Positions 1 through 6,921 of a stretch of DNA of 9,656 nucleotides are shown piece by piece; the stretch's first letter is position 1; each line of letters begins with the position of its first letter. The DNA is taken from positions 1 to 9,656 of the forward strand of contig JAKQKW010000212.1 in assembly GCA_029560455.1 (NCBI GenBank). The letters are read 5' to 3'. The stretch is from Candidatus Rifleibacteriota bacterium (GTDB lineage: Bacteria > Riflebacteria > Ozemobacteria > Ozemobacterales > Ozemobacteraceae). The notes beneath the pieces are model-generated. The model was not told the origin of the DNA. It saw nothing but the letters and a program-made list of their open reading frames with translations, and did not search any database. A program made the translations under genes and the position numbers.

Positions 1-480
1 CCGGTCGAATCATCGCTGAACCAGCGGCCGCCCTGATGGCCAGCCGACTGTGAGATAGTCAGCCAGGGTTTCATGTCGCGGAAACTGGCGGTCTCGATAC
101 CCGAAATTATCGCAAACGAAGAACCCGATTCATCGCTGATTCCGGAAGCTTCTTTTTCGGCGACGCCGACGAAAATCGGAGTAATCGCAGAGATATCGGG
201 GTCTTTTCTGACCTCTGCATAGGTGCTGTCGGGCAGGTAAAGCAGGCCGGTGCCGCCTTTGAGCATCATGGTCGCCGCTTCGTAGGGGCAGCCCTTCGCC
301 ATGATCATCACCTGAAAGCCGAGCTTGTCGATGCTGACATCGATCGATCGGCGATAACCGATATTGAAACCGATCAGACTGACTGCCACCGCGACCGCCA
401 GTGCGATCGCCAGAACCGTAAGCCCGGTTCTCACGGGGGCGTCTGAATAAATTTTTAAACGCAAATGCTATGAATCGCAT
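1..480 (-). CDS. FtsX/MacB-type ABC transporter permease, N-terminal part, with a one-base frameshift; 3' end outside window
   Basis: The ATG at 480 has a good ribosome binding site (AGGAGA, 6 nt spacing) and encodes MRFIAFAFKNLFRRP. The frame then leaves the family pattern. Reading one base differently after the five-C run (G run at 435-439 on the plus strand) gives VRTGLTVLAIALAVAVAVSL, followed by open sequence to position 1. Together the two frames rebuild the N-terminal signature of FtsX/MacB-type permeases (NLxRRxxRTxLTxLaia), with a first membrane segment at about residues 17-40. An extracytoplasmic region follows, with a conspicuous KGCPYEAAT motif containing a lone Cys. As written, the ATG frame ends at 130 after 116 residues, so no full permease is made without correction, slippage or another start. 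A TTG in the downstream frame at 464 is possible but would lose the conserved FKNLFRRP segment. The family forms ABC complexes acting on lipoproteins, lipids or small molecules at the inner membrane; the substrate is unknown and the ATPase gene is not in the window. Confidence 0.75.
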
Positions 481-496
481 AGATGTCTCCTGAAAA

Positions 497-513
497 AGTT
501 TTGTTACAAAACT
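497..513. promoter_or_regulatory. Perfect 17-bp palindrome before the permease gene
   Basis: AGTTTTGT and ACAAAACT flank a single central base with no mismatch. The site ends 16 bp before the permease ATG, directly upstream of its Shine-Dalgarno sequence. On the minus strand it is followed by TTTTT, so it could be a repressor operator, a weak intrinsic terminator or attenuator, or a hairpin that controls access to the ribosome binding site. The perfect symmetry is seen in the sequence; the function is inferred. Confidence 0.5.
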
Positions 514-566
514 ATCTCTGCCATATTCCGACAGAAATCAGTAATTTAAGCGGGGAAATTCTTTCA

Positions 567-585
567 GGGCTCCGAAACAGAGCCC
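567..585 (-). terminator. Weak hairpin after the OB-fold gene
   Basis: Eight-bp arms (GGGCTCTG and CGGAGCCC on the minus strand, one G-T wobble) close a TTT loop, beginning 9 nt after the stop codon of the small exported protein. No proper T tract follows (TGAAAGAATTT). It may attenuate transcription or stabilise the upstream mRNA rather than fully terminate, leaving the permease partly co-transcribed. I found no convincing separate promoter in the 113-bp gap. Confidence 0.35.
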
Positions 586-593
586 ATTATCGG

Positions 594-974
594 TCAGAAG
601 AATTCGGCGCCGGTGCCGACCAGCTCGAGACCGTCTTTGGTCTGCAGCAGTCGGCCTTCAACTTTGGCGCTGCGCCCGACCCACTGCGGAAACTTTATTC
701 CCATGTGGCCGAGCTCGATTTTAACCTGCTTACCTGAGGCATCATCGAGATAGAACCAGCAGCCAGAGCTTGGGCACTGTCTGGTGATTTTGCCCTGCAT
801 CACTACCGGCGAGTTCATGAATTTATCAGTTTCACCGTAAGCCTGCTGCATGCTGACCAGTGGCGTTTCTGCCGCAAAGGCCGCGCCAAAGTGGCTTGGA
901 GTCTTAGCCGACTGCATCAACCAGAAGCCGATGCCTGCTACGAGAAAAATCGAGAATATCAAAATCTTTTTCAT
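594..974 (-). CDS. Small exported OB-fold-like protein with CxxxxCW motif (DUF4920-like)
   Basis: This 126-residue protein begins MKKILIFSIFLVAGIGFWLM, a signal peptide or anchor, with a likely cleavage near AAFAA (about residue 35). The mature part of about 90 residues has a five-strand OB-like pattern: PVVMQGKIT, CWFYLDD, KQVKIEL, a turn GIKFPQWVG, SAKVEGRLL and LELVGTGAEF. C67 and C72-W73 (CPSSGCW) recall exported OB-fold families such as DUF4920, where a similar Cys-Gly-Cys-Trp region occurs; that assignment is from memory. The paired cysteines could bind a metal or form a disulfide. The gene overlaps the FMN-binding-like gene by 4 bp (ATGA), so the two are probably translated together. 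Ligand and role are unknown; a periplasmic partner of the neighbouring porin, FMN-like protein and ABC permease is plausible. Confidence 0.75.
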   Translation of the reverse strand: MKKILIFSIFLVAGIGFWLMQSAKTPSHFGAAFAAETPLVSMQQAYGETDKFMNSPVVMQGKITRQCPSSGCWFYLDDASGKQVKIELGHMGIKFPQWVGRSAKVEGRLLQTKDGLELVGTGAEFF

Positions 975-1666
975 GGCTGTTTTCCTTTGTTTTTAAGCAG
1001 TTCTGCGGTTCTCTGAAAGAACGGTTCGAACCGCCGGTTGTAAATAAACATGTCGAGAAGAATCAGGTTTTTGCGAATGCCTCGCATCGAGGAGGCAAAA
1101 TCAGGGCCCTGACGGCCTTCGCCGACGCTGGCAAGAATTTCGCGCACCCGGTCGCCCTTGTTTTCGGGTTCGGTCGCGGCAAAGTAGTCGTGCTTGTAGA
1201 AATCAGCCAGGGTCAGACCATTGAAGCGACGGCGGAAATCCTTGTTCTTGAGCGCCTTTGCCTCCGGGCTTTCGAGACGCTGAAAAAAGAAATTCACGAT
1301 TTCGCCGCTTTTCGGGTCGGTGGCGAGAAAAACCTGAATCACCCCACCCCGCCCCGGCACGTTGACGCCATGCACGATACCGATCAGGTCACTGCCCTTG
1401 AATACCGTATAAACTGTGTAAGGCGTATCGAAAGCCTCGTAGACCGGGTCTAGGTCGCTGCCAAGGCGTAGTTTGAGTTCATCGTAGAGCCTCTGCCCTT
1501 CAGGAAACTGTCTGAATTCGCGCACTTCCTCTTTGAATGAGGTAACTTCCGGGTAAAGAAATTTCAAATCCTGCGCCGGGTTGTTAAGCGTGCAGCCGAT
1601 CGCGCCCCATACAGTCACCGGCACAACCAGACTGGCCAGCATTATTATCAGAACCATGTATTTCAT
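971..1666 (-). CDS. Exported FMN-binding-domain-like protein (NosR/RnfG-type fold)
   Basis: I chose the ATG at 1666 because AAGGAG lies 5 nt upstream and the protein then opens with a signal sequence (MKYMVLIIMLASLVVPVTVWG). An in-frame ATG at 1696, touching the porin stop as TAATG, would add ten charged residues and has no such site. The product is 231 residues. Cys25 in AIGC could be a weak lipobox; cleavage near residue 21 is the alternative. Residues about 82-160 (TVYTVFKGSDLIGIVHGVN, VIQVFLATDPKSGEIVNFFF, then a helical FRRRFNGLTLADF) follow the layout of the FMN-binding domain in NosR, RnfG and NqrC. The usual SGAT flavinylation site appears to be replaced by DFASSMR (190-195), so covalent FMN attachment through Thr is unlikely. 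The role would be periplasmic electron transfer or a non-catalytic binding domain; this is inferred, not shown. Confidence 0.65.
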   Translation of the reverse strand: MKYMVLIIMLASLVVPVTVWGAIGCTLNNPAQDLKFLYPEVTSFKEEVREFRQFPEGQRLYDELKLRLGSDLDPVYEAFDTPYTVYTVFKGSDLIGIVHGVNVPGRGGVIQVFLATDPKSGEIVNFFFQRLESPEAKALKNKDFRRRFNGLTLADFYKHDYFAATEPENKGDRVREILASVGEGRQGPDFASSMRGIRKNLILLDMFIYNRRFEPFFQRTAELLKNKGKQP

Positions 1667-1695
1667 ATCAGACTCCTTGCTGTTTCGCCCCTGCA

Positions 1696-2907
1696 TTACC
1701 AGTAGCGGTAATACTGCAGGCTGGTGATGGTATCTTTGGCACCACCACCCTGAACGGCCAGCTTCTGTTCAACGTTCAGCTTCACCCATTCGAGATTGGC
1801 GTTGCCGATGTCGTTTTTCATGTACCAGGTCAGCTCACCGATCAGCGATTCATCGGTTTCATGGTGGCCGATTTCCTGCCAGAAACGGCGATACTGTGTT
1901 GCCCAGCCAAAGCGCCGGTCGCGGCGCAGAAAATCGACCTGGTAAAGCTGAGTAAAAACATCGTCAGTCTCATCGCGACCGCCGCTCAATTCGCTCGTCA
2001 GCGACAGGCGGCCACCCGGAACCGCAAAGCCATAGCGCCCGTCAATACCAAGTCGCTGTGTATCGACAAGTTTGCCGCGGTCAGCCTGCATCATGACATT
2101 GTGACTGCGCATTACCGAGTGTTTCGAGATGCGCTCACCGGCAATCAACGACAACCCGCCTTCAAGGCCATGGTCATAGAGGTAACGGTTGGCAAGGCTC
2201 AATCTGGCACCGACAAGCCCTTTCTGGCCTTTGTCGATCAGATCATAGCCTGAACCTAGCATATAATAGAGATCGTAGTTCAGATTGCGGTTCACCGAGC
2301 CCCAGAAGCCAGCATACCAGTCGCGCTCGAAGCCGAAGTTGCGATCATTCGACAGCTGCAGAATGGTGGCGTGGGTATCGGTCTGCAGATTCAGGCCGAA
2401 GGGCAGATAAAACCGCCCGAAGCGGAAATTGAAGCGGCCGAGATTGCGGGCCCGCTGCTCTGCCGGCATCCACGTATCGAGAGCATTGTAGAGATCGACA
2501 TAAAAGTTGTGGTATTCGAAAAACACCTGATTGCGCGGTTCGCCTTCCATGTCGTTGATGATTGGCGTGAAGTTCTTTCTGAAGACCAGGCGGGTCTGCA
2601 GATTGAAGCTACTGGTGGTCGAAACCTCATTCGCAAACTTTTTAAGAATCTCGAAACCGTAAGAATGCCGGTGATAAGGGCGATGGTCTGCTTCGGCACC
2701 AGAATTAAATGAGAACTGTGTCAAAATCTCATTTTTAAAAAAGTAGCTGCCTTTGCCACCTGTGTTATCGATGCTCAGGCTTGCTACTTCCTGGGTGACC
2801 GGTTTGAGATCTGCAAATGGGTCGTCAGCTTGCGCTCTGGCTGCAGAAGTAATTAAAATTGCCTGAAGAACAATCAAAGCTGCAGTTAATACGATCTTTC
2901 TAGTCAC
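1696..2907 (-). CDS. Porin-like outer-membrane beta-barrel protein
   Basis: This 403-residue protein starts at GTG (2907) with GGAGG four bases upstream. A signal peptide covers about residues 1-25, with cleavage after ARA. The rest alternates hydrophobic and polar residues in many short strands rich in Tyr, Phe and Trp (for example RFNFRFGRFYLPFGLNLQ, NYDLYYMLGSGYDL, FGWATQYRRFW), separated by charged turns. It ends YYRYW; a C-terminal aromatic residue is the recognition mark for the Bam assembly machinery. This places it in the outer membrane as a porin or channel. I cannot name the family or substrate; strands such as FGRFYLPFGLNL resemble OprP/phosphate-selective-like or alginate-type barrels. 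It is the first gene after a sigma-54 promoter, and its stop touches the next gene's region (TAATG), so it leads an operon with the FMN-like and OB-fold-like genes. Confidence 0.8.
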   Translation of the reverse strand: MTRKIVLTAALIVLQAILITSAARAQADDPFADLKPVTQEVASLSIDNTGGKGSYFFKNEILTQFSFNSGAEADHRPYHRHSYGFEILKKFANEVSTTSSFNLQTRLVFRKNFTPIINDMEGEPRNQVFFEYHNFYVDLYNALDTWMPAEQRARNLGRFNFRFGRFYLPFGLNLQTDTHATILQLSNDRNFGFERDWYAGFWGSVNRNLNYDLYYMLGSGYDLIDKGQKGLVGARLSLANRYLYDHGLEGGLSLIAGERISKHSVMRSHNVMMQADRGKLVDTQRLGIDGRYGFAVPGGRLSLTSELSGGRDETDDVFTQLYQVDFLRRDRRFGWATQYRRFWQEIGHHETDESLIGELTWYMKNDIGNANLEWVKLNVEQKLAVQGGGAKDTITSLQYYRYW

Positions 2908-2930
2908 AACGCCTCCAGATTTTGTTTCAC

Positions 2931-2959
2931 AGTAAGATTGGCCAATCTCATTGCTTACT
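2931..2959. promoter_or_regulatory. Nested inverted repeats at the predicted start of the porin transcript
   Basis: A perfect 14-bp palindrome, AGATTGGCCAATCT, occupies 2935-2948. A wider inverted repeat, AGTAAG (2931-2936) and CTTACT (2954-2959), encloses it and shares two bases with its edge. Given the sigma-54 promoter at 2962-2977, transcription should start near 2952, so the palindrome would lie at about +4 to +17. It could be an operator for a second regulator or a 5' mRNA hairpin. The symmetry is observed; the role is inferred. Confidence 0.45.
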
Positions 2960-2961
2960 AG

Positions 2962-2977
2962 AGCAAAAATAATGCCA
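2962..2977 (-). promoter_or_regulatory. Sigma-54 (-24/-12) promoter for the porin operon
   Basis: The minus strand reads TGGCATTATTTTTGCT. It matches the consensus TGGCAC..N..TTGCW at TGGCA and TTGCT, with the mandatory GG-N10-GC spacing. It lies in the 78-bp gap between the response-regulator stop and the porin GTG, oriented toward the porin, with a leader of about 45 nt. The gene immediately upstream encodes a sigma-54-dependent activator, which makes a chance match unlikely. Enhancer sites would be expected within the 3' end of the regulator gene; I saw no clear one. Confidence 0.85.
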
Positions 2978-2985
2978 GGGCAAAA

Positions 2986-4362
2986 TCAGCCGGAAAAACT
3001 GGCCGAAGGAATGCCCAGCCGCTTCATTTTATAGCGCAGAGTTCTCTCATTTATCCCCAGTTGACGCGCGGCTTCAGACTGATTGCCGCCGGTTTCGCGC
3101 AAAGCCTGGCTGATGCTGTTTCTTTCGAGGGTATCGACTTTTTCCTGAAGCGACCCTGAAGCCGGCTTAGCAATAGCCTCGACAAAATTGTCGAATTCAG
3201 TGGGCAGCTCATCAACACCGATTTCTGGCTCGGCAGTTATCAGAAACAGGCGCTCGACAAGGTTTTCAAGCTCTCTGACATTACCTGGCCAAGGGTAAGC
3301 CTGCAGAGCACGCAGAGCGGCATCGGAAAACTGCTTTGCGGGCAAACGATACTTTTCTGCCAGACGCTGCAGCTTGTCATTTACAAACATCGGAATATCA
3401 GAAGCTCTGGCACGCAAAGGCGGCAATTGAACAGGGATTACCGCCAGGCGGTAATAAAGATCCTCGCGAAAAGTGCCTTTGCGCACCATTTCCTGCAGAT
3501 CGCGATTGGTAGCCGCTACCCATCGAATATCAGCCTTCTGCAGTTTATTGGCGCCAACCCGGCTGAATTCACCGGATTGAATGACTCTCAACAGCTTGGG
3601 CTGCAGGTTTAACGGCAACTCGGCGATTTCGTCGAGAAAGAGAGTGCCGCCGTCAGCGTCTTCGATGCGGCCTTTTCTGGCTGCGTCTGCTCCTGTGAAA
3701 GCGCCCTGGACATGACCAAAAAATTCACTTTCAAGAAGGTTTTCAGGGATTGCACCGCAGTTTACCGCAATAAAGGCACTGCGGGCTCTCTGGCTTTTTG
3801 CGTGCAGCAGGCGTGCAAGCACTTCCTTGCCGGTTCCTGATTCGCCAAGAAAAAGAACAGACGCATCACTGGGAGCAACCCGGTCGAGAAGGTCGAGCAC
3901 GGTTTTAAATGCCTGACTTCTGCCAATAACCGCCGGGCCCGGAACAACCCTTGCCAGTTCCGCCTTCAGCTGGCGATTTTCGGCGCGCAGCGCGACCTTT
4001 TCGGCAATCGCCCTGATTTTTGCTTCCAGCCAGGCCAGATTGACCGGCTTTTCGAAATAATCGACCGCGCCGATTTTGATTGCTTCAACCGCAGAGCCAA
4101 CCGACGCATAGGCCGTCACCAGAATTACTTCGGTATCGGCATCGAGGGCCTTTATCTGTCTGAGAAAGCTCAGGCCGTCGATGCCGGGCATACGCATGTC
4201 GGTTATCACCAGGTGAAAAACTTCTTTTTGCAGCAGTTCGAGGGCAGCTTCAGGATTGGTGCTCACCTGTGCCGGATGCCCCATGCGGCCGACGGCTTCG
4301 GCCAGAAGCTGCGCCTGTCTGGCGTCATCATCGACAACAAGAACGGAAAGTCGTCTGCTCAC
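2986..4362 (-). CDS. NtrC-family sigma-54-dependent response regulator
   Basis: The 458-residue protein has three parts. The receiver domain (about 5-120) has acidic residues D11/D12, phosphoacceptor D55 in VITDMRMPG, T83 and K105. The sigma-54 AAA+ domain (about 145-370) has Walker A GESGTGKE (173-180), the sigma-54-contacting loop GAFTGA (220-225) and Walker B GGTLFLDE (to 245). The C-terminal Fis-type helix-turn-helix (about 410-450) contains GGNQSEAARQLGINERTLR. All motifs needed for phosphorylation, ATP hydrolysis and open-complex formation are present. It starts at GTG (4362), overlapping the kinase stop as GTGA with GGAG upstream. It resembles AtoC/ZraR-type regulators in layout but I give no symbol. 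Its cognate partner is almost certainly the overlapping kinase, and its most likely target is the sigma-54 promoter 9 bp beyond its own stop. Confidence 0.95.
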   Translation of the reverse strand: MSRRLSVLVVDDDARQAQLLAEAVGRMGHPAQVSTNPEAALELLQKEVFHLVITDMRMPGIDGLSFLRQIKALDADTEVILVTAYASVGSAVEAIKIGAVDYFEKPVNLAWLEAKIRAIAEKVALRAENRQLKAELARVVPGPAVIGRSQAFKTVLDLLDRVAPSDASVLFLGESGTGKEVLARLLHAKSQRARSAFIAVNCGAIPENLLESEFFGHVQGAFTGADAARKGRIEDADGGTLFLDEIAELPLNLQPKLLRVIQSGEFSRVGANKLQKADIRWVAATNRDLQEMVRKGTFREDLYYRLAVIPVQLPPLRARASDIPMFVNDKLQRLAEKYRLPAKQFSDAALRALQAYPWPGNVRELENLVERLFLITAEPEIGVDELPTEFDNFVEAIAKPASGSLQEKVDTLERNSISQALRETGGNQSEAARQLGINERTLRYKMKRLGIPSASFSG

Positions 4363-5909
4363 ATTGCTTTCTCCAGGGGAAGATAAATCTCAAAAGCGGT
4401 TTCAGCGGCGGCTGAGTTTACCGTAATTTTACCACCATGAGCGACGCAGATTCTCTGACAATTATAAAGCCCGAGTCCAAAGCCGTCAGCTTTGGTTGTG
4501 TTGCCGGGAACAAAAAGCCCTGCAAGAGTTTCTTCGACAATCTGCGGCCCGTTGTTAGTCACAGTCAGATATCCCCCGGAAACATCTGCTTTCGCAGAGA
4601 TGCTGATTTTTACGGCACCGGCCTGAATTGCATTCAGCATCAGATTCCAGACTACCTGCCGCATCTGGTCCGGGTCCATCACCAGACTTACCGCGTCATC
4701 GGCTGCAATTTCGACCCTGGCATCGCCGGCGTGCATCTGAAAAGCGTCGACAATCGCCTGCAGCCAGCTTTTAACCTGAACCGCCTGCTTATGAACGACT
4801 ATTGGTCTGCCGGCCTGCATCAGGTCGCGAATCATCTGATCAGACTGCCGAATAGTCTGCTCGAGAATTTCAAATCTTTTTTCAAGCTTGTCTTTCTGGC
4901 AACCCTCGGCAAAATCAGCCCGCATTGCGCTAACCGTCAGATTCATGGCGTTCAGAGGGTTGCGAACCTCGTGCGCAACTGCCGCCACAACGCGCCCGAA
5001 GCCCTCGATACGACGACGCGTATCTTCGGCATTGCGCTTTTCTTCAAGCAGTTCAGACTGCCTTTTCAGACGGCCCTGCAAAAGCCTCAGGCCTGCCAGA
5101 GAAAAGAAGCATGAGGCAATGATGGCGATAAAGCCGGTATCGCGAAGGTTCTCGACTGCCGGGTCATTCAGCGAAACTTCGAAACGTCCGAGCGGCACAC
5201 CGCGCAGCAGAAATTCTCTGCTGGTGACCAGCCCGGCGGATGCATCGCCGGCGGCAGCATCGCCGAGCAGCGATCGGCCATTCCCATCGACCAGATCGAG
5301 ACGGGCAACTCCCGGGTATTCGCGGAATCTCCTGATAAGAGGTACCAGCCCGACATTCTTCTCAAAACCAAGCACAAAATCAACGCCGGTCAGCAGCCGC
5401 AAGGCCCCGCCATCAGGCATTTTTCTGGCAATGCCAAAAGCGTCGGTTTCGCAGAAAACGCCAGAGCTGAAACCAAACACATGCTCGGTTTTGCTGCCTT
5501 CGATAATATCGTGACAGCCATAGTCTGGGGGCAGATCAGAACCTATGAGAGCCGGATCATGGGCAACTCTGACCTTGCCAAAGTGGTCGTAGATGCTGAT
5601 GGCCTTCAGATCATGTTTCTGGCGAAGAGCCTCGAGCCATTCGTTACTGACGAGCCCGGCAGGAGCAGAGGCAATCTGGTCGGCAATCTGACGCAGGCGG
5701 GCGACAATACCCTCTTCAAGATAATGACTGGCCTGCAGAGTCTGTTCTGTACTCGAAGTCAGCGATGCAAGAAAAAGCTCGGCCTTTTCTGAAAGCAGCA
5801 CTGAAGTCAGTCGCGAAAATGAAACGGCAAGCCAGAGATGGAAAATCAGGGCGAGAAGACCGGCATAGAACCACCAGCGGTCGCCCGAAGCCTTCAAATC
5901 AGCGCTCAT
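4359..5909 (-). CDS. Membrane sensor histidine kinase with extracytoplasmic Cache-like domain
   Basis: The 516-residue protein has membrane segments at about 12-32 and 257-277, enclosing an extracytoplasmic sensor of about 220 residues. ISIYDHFGKVRVAHDPALIG (104-123) is typical of Cache/PAS-like sensor folds. The sensor carries C132-H133, H143 and C153, possible disulfide or metal ligands. A coiled linker (about 278-305) without an evident HAMP leads to HisKA with phosphoacceptor H313 (VAHEVRNPLN) and to the ATPase domain: N box WNLMLNAIQAG (N422, N426), a G1-like TNNGPQI in place of the usual DNGPGI, and G2 GFGLGLYNC (476-484). The two Asn substitutions in G1 are also tolerated in active kinases. 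The ATG at 5909 has GAGG about 11 nt upstream, a weak site. It follows cysK by 43 bp and overlaps the regulator gene by 4 bp. The signal is unknown. Confidence 0.93.
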   Translation of the reverse strand: MSADLKASGDRWWFYAGLLALIFHLWLAVSFSRLTSVLLSEKAELFLASLTSSTEQTLQASHYLEEGIVARLRQIADQIASAPAGLVSNEWLEALRQKHDLKAISIYDHFGKVRVAHDPALIGSDLPPDYGCHDIIEGSKTEHVFGFSSGVFCETDAFGIARKMPDGGALRLLTGVDFVLGFEKNVGLVPLIRRFREYPGVARLDLVDGNGRSLLGDAAAGDASAGLVTSREFLLRGVPLGRFEVSLNDPAVENLRDTGFIAIIASCFFSLAGLRLLQGRLKRQSELLEEKRNAEDTRRRIEGFGRVVAAVAHEVRNPLNAMNLTVSAMRADFAEGCQKDKLEKRFEILEQTIRQSDQMIRDLMQAGRPIVVHKQAVQVKSWLQAIVDAFQMHAGDARVEIAADDAVSLVMDPDQMRQVVWNLMLNAIQAGAVKISISAKADVSGGYLTVTNNGPQIVEETLAGLFVPGNTTKADGFGLGLYNCQRICVAHGGKITVNSAAAETAFEIYLPLEKAM

Positions 5910-5952
5910 AAGATTGGTGCCTCACATAAATGCCGTGCGCAAGAAGGCTCTA

Positions 5953-6909
5953 TCAAATACCTTCGAAAAGAACCGTGCTGATATAGCGCTCGCCCGAATC
6001 GGGGAAAATGGTGACGATGGTTTTGCCGGCATTTTCTGGTTTCTGCGCCAGTCGAGCCGCCACCGCCATCGCGGCACCGCACGAAATACCGCAGGTAATG
6101 CCCTCTTCGCGATGCAGGCGGCGGGCAAATTCTATCGCTTCTTCGTTGGTAACCTGGGCTATTTCGTCAACCAGACTCAAATCGAGGGTTTCAGGCTTAA
6201 AACCGGCGCCAATGCCCTGAATCTTGTGCGGGCCGGGTTTCGGGGTTTCACCGGCGCGAATAGCAGTAAGCACCGGGGAAGCAGTCGGCTCGACGGCAAC
6301 TGAGTGCAGCGGCAGGCCTTTTCCCTGCTTGAGGTAGCGGCTGACACCGCTGATGGTGCCGCCCGTGCCGACGCCGGCCACGAAGATATCGATTTTGCCC
6401 TGCGTATCGTTGAAGATTTCGGGGCCGGTGGTTTTATAATGAATCTCGGGATTGGCCGGGTTTTTGAACTGCTGCGGGCTGAAGAATTTTTTCGGGTCGG
6501 TGGCCACAAGGCGCTCAGCTTCTTCGATTGCCCCTTTCATGCCCTTGGCACCTTCGGTAAGAATCAGCTGCGCACCGAATGCCGCGAGCATGCGGCGGCG
6601 CTCGATCGACATCGTGTCTGGCATTGTCAATACCAGCGGGTAACCTCTGGCAGCGCAGACAAAAGCGAGACCGATACCGGTGTTGCCGCTGGTTGGCTCG
6701 ACAATTGTCACTTCGCGGCTGCCGGGGGTCAGAATAACTTTTTTTTCGGCATCCCAGATCATCGAGGCGGCAATGCGGCATTTTACCGAATAGGCCGGAT
6801 TGCGCCCCTCGATTTTGGCGAGAACCGTTGCCGGAAACCCGCGGGTGATGTTGTTAATGCGAACCAACGGGGTGTTACCAATACTCAGGCTGTTATCTTC
6901 AAAAAACAT
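5953..6909 (-). CDS. cysK: Cysteine synthase A (O-acetylserine sulfhydrylase)
   Basis: The 318-residue length is normal for CysK. This PLP enzyme makes L-cysteine from O-acetylserine and sulfide in the cytoplasm. K43 in [11 protein letters not shown] is the Schiff-base lysine. TSGNTG (73-78) binds the substrate carboxylate, [10 protein letters not shown] (179-188) is the PLP phosphate loop, and GISCGAA (274-280) holds the Ser that contacts the pyridine nitrogen. QGIGAGF (231-237) matches the conserved QGIGAGF/P segment of the family. The ATG at 6909 has AGGAG just upstream, partly overlapping the rrf2 stop (TAAAGGAG), so the two genes are translated from one message. The SVKCR variant is that of classical CysK. 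A cystathionine beta-synthase-like or CysM paralogue is possible but less likely on length and motifs. Confidence 0.95.
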   Translation of the reverse strand: MFFEDNSLSIGNTPLVRINNITRGFPATVLAKIEGRNPAYSVKCRIAASMIWDAEKKVILTPGSREVTIVEPTSGNTGIGLAFVCAARGYPLVLTMPDTMSIERRRMLAAFGAQLILTEGAKGMKGAIEEAERLVATDPKKFFSPQQFKNPANPEIHYKTTGPEIFNDTQGKIDIFVAGVGTGGTISGVSRYLKQGKGLPLHSVAVEPTASPVLTAIRAGETPKPGPHKIQGIGAGFKPETLDLSLVDEIAQVTNEEAIEFARRLHREEGITCGISCGAAMAVAARLAQKPENAGKTIVTIFPDSGERYISTVLFEGI

Positions 6910-6921
6910 CTGCTTTCTCCT

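Noticed and set aside
130..480. A 116-residue Arg-rich protein as a real product
   Set aside because: After residue 15 the composition is shadow-like (Arg, Gln, His, Ser rich), while the adjacent frame continues a permease; it is best explained as a frameshift product.
1667..1696. Upstream ATG at 1696 as the start of the FMN-binding-like gene
   Set aside because: It would put ten polar residues before the signal peptide, and the strong AAGGAG serves the ATG at 1666.
3000..3180. Enhancer sites for the NtrC-type regulator in the end of its own gene
   Set aside because: Expected there, but I could not find a convincing paired palindrome.
4437..5514. Two overlapping plus-strand frames (225 and 208 codons) opposite the histidine kinase
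   Set aside because: They are antisense to HisKA and ATPase motifs, have low-complexity Ser/Arg/Pro-rich or incoherent composition, and have no ribosome binding site.
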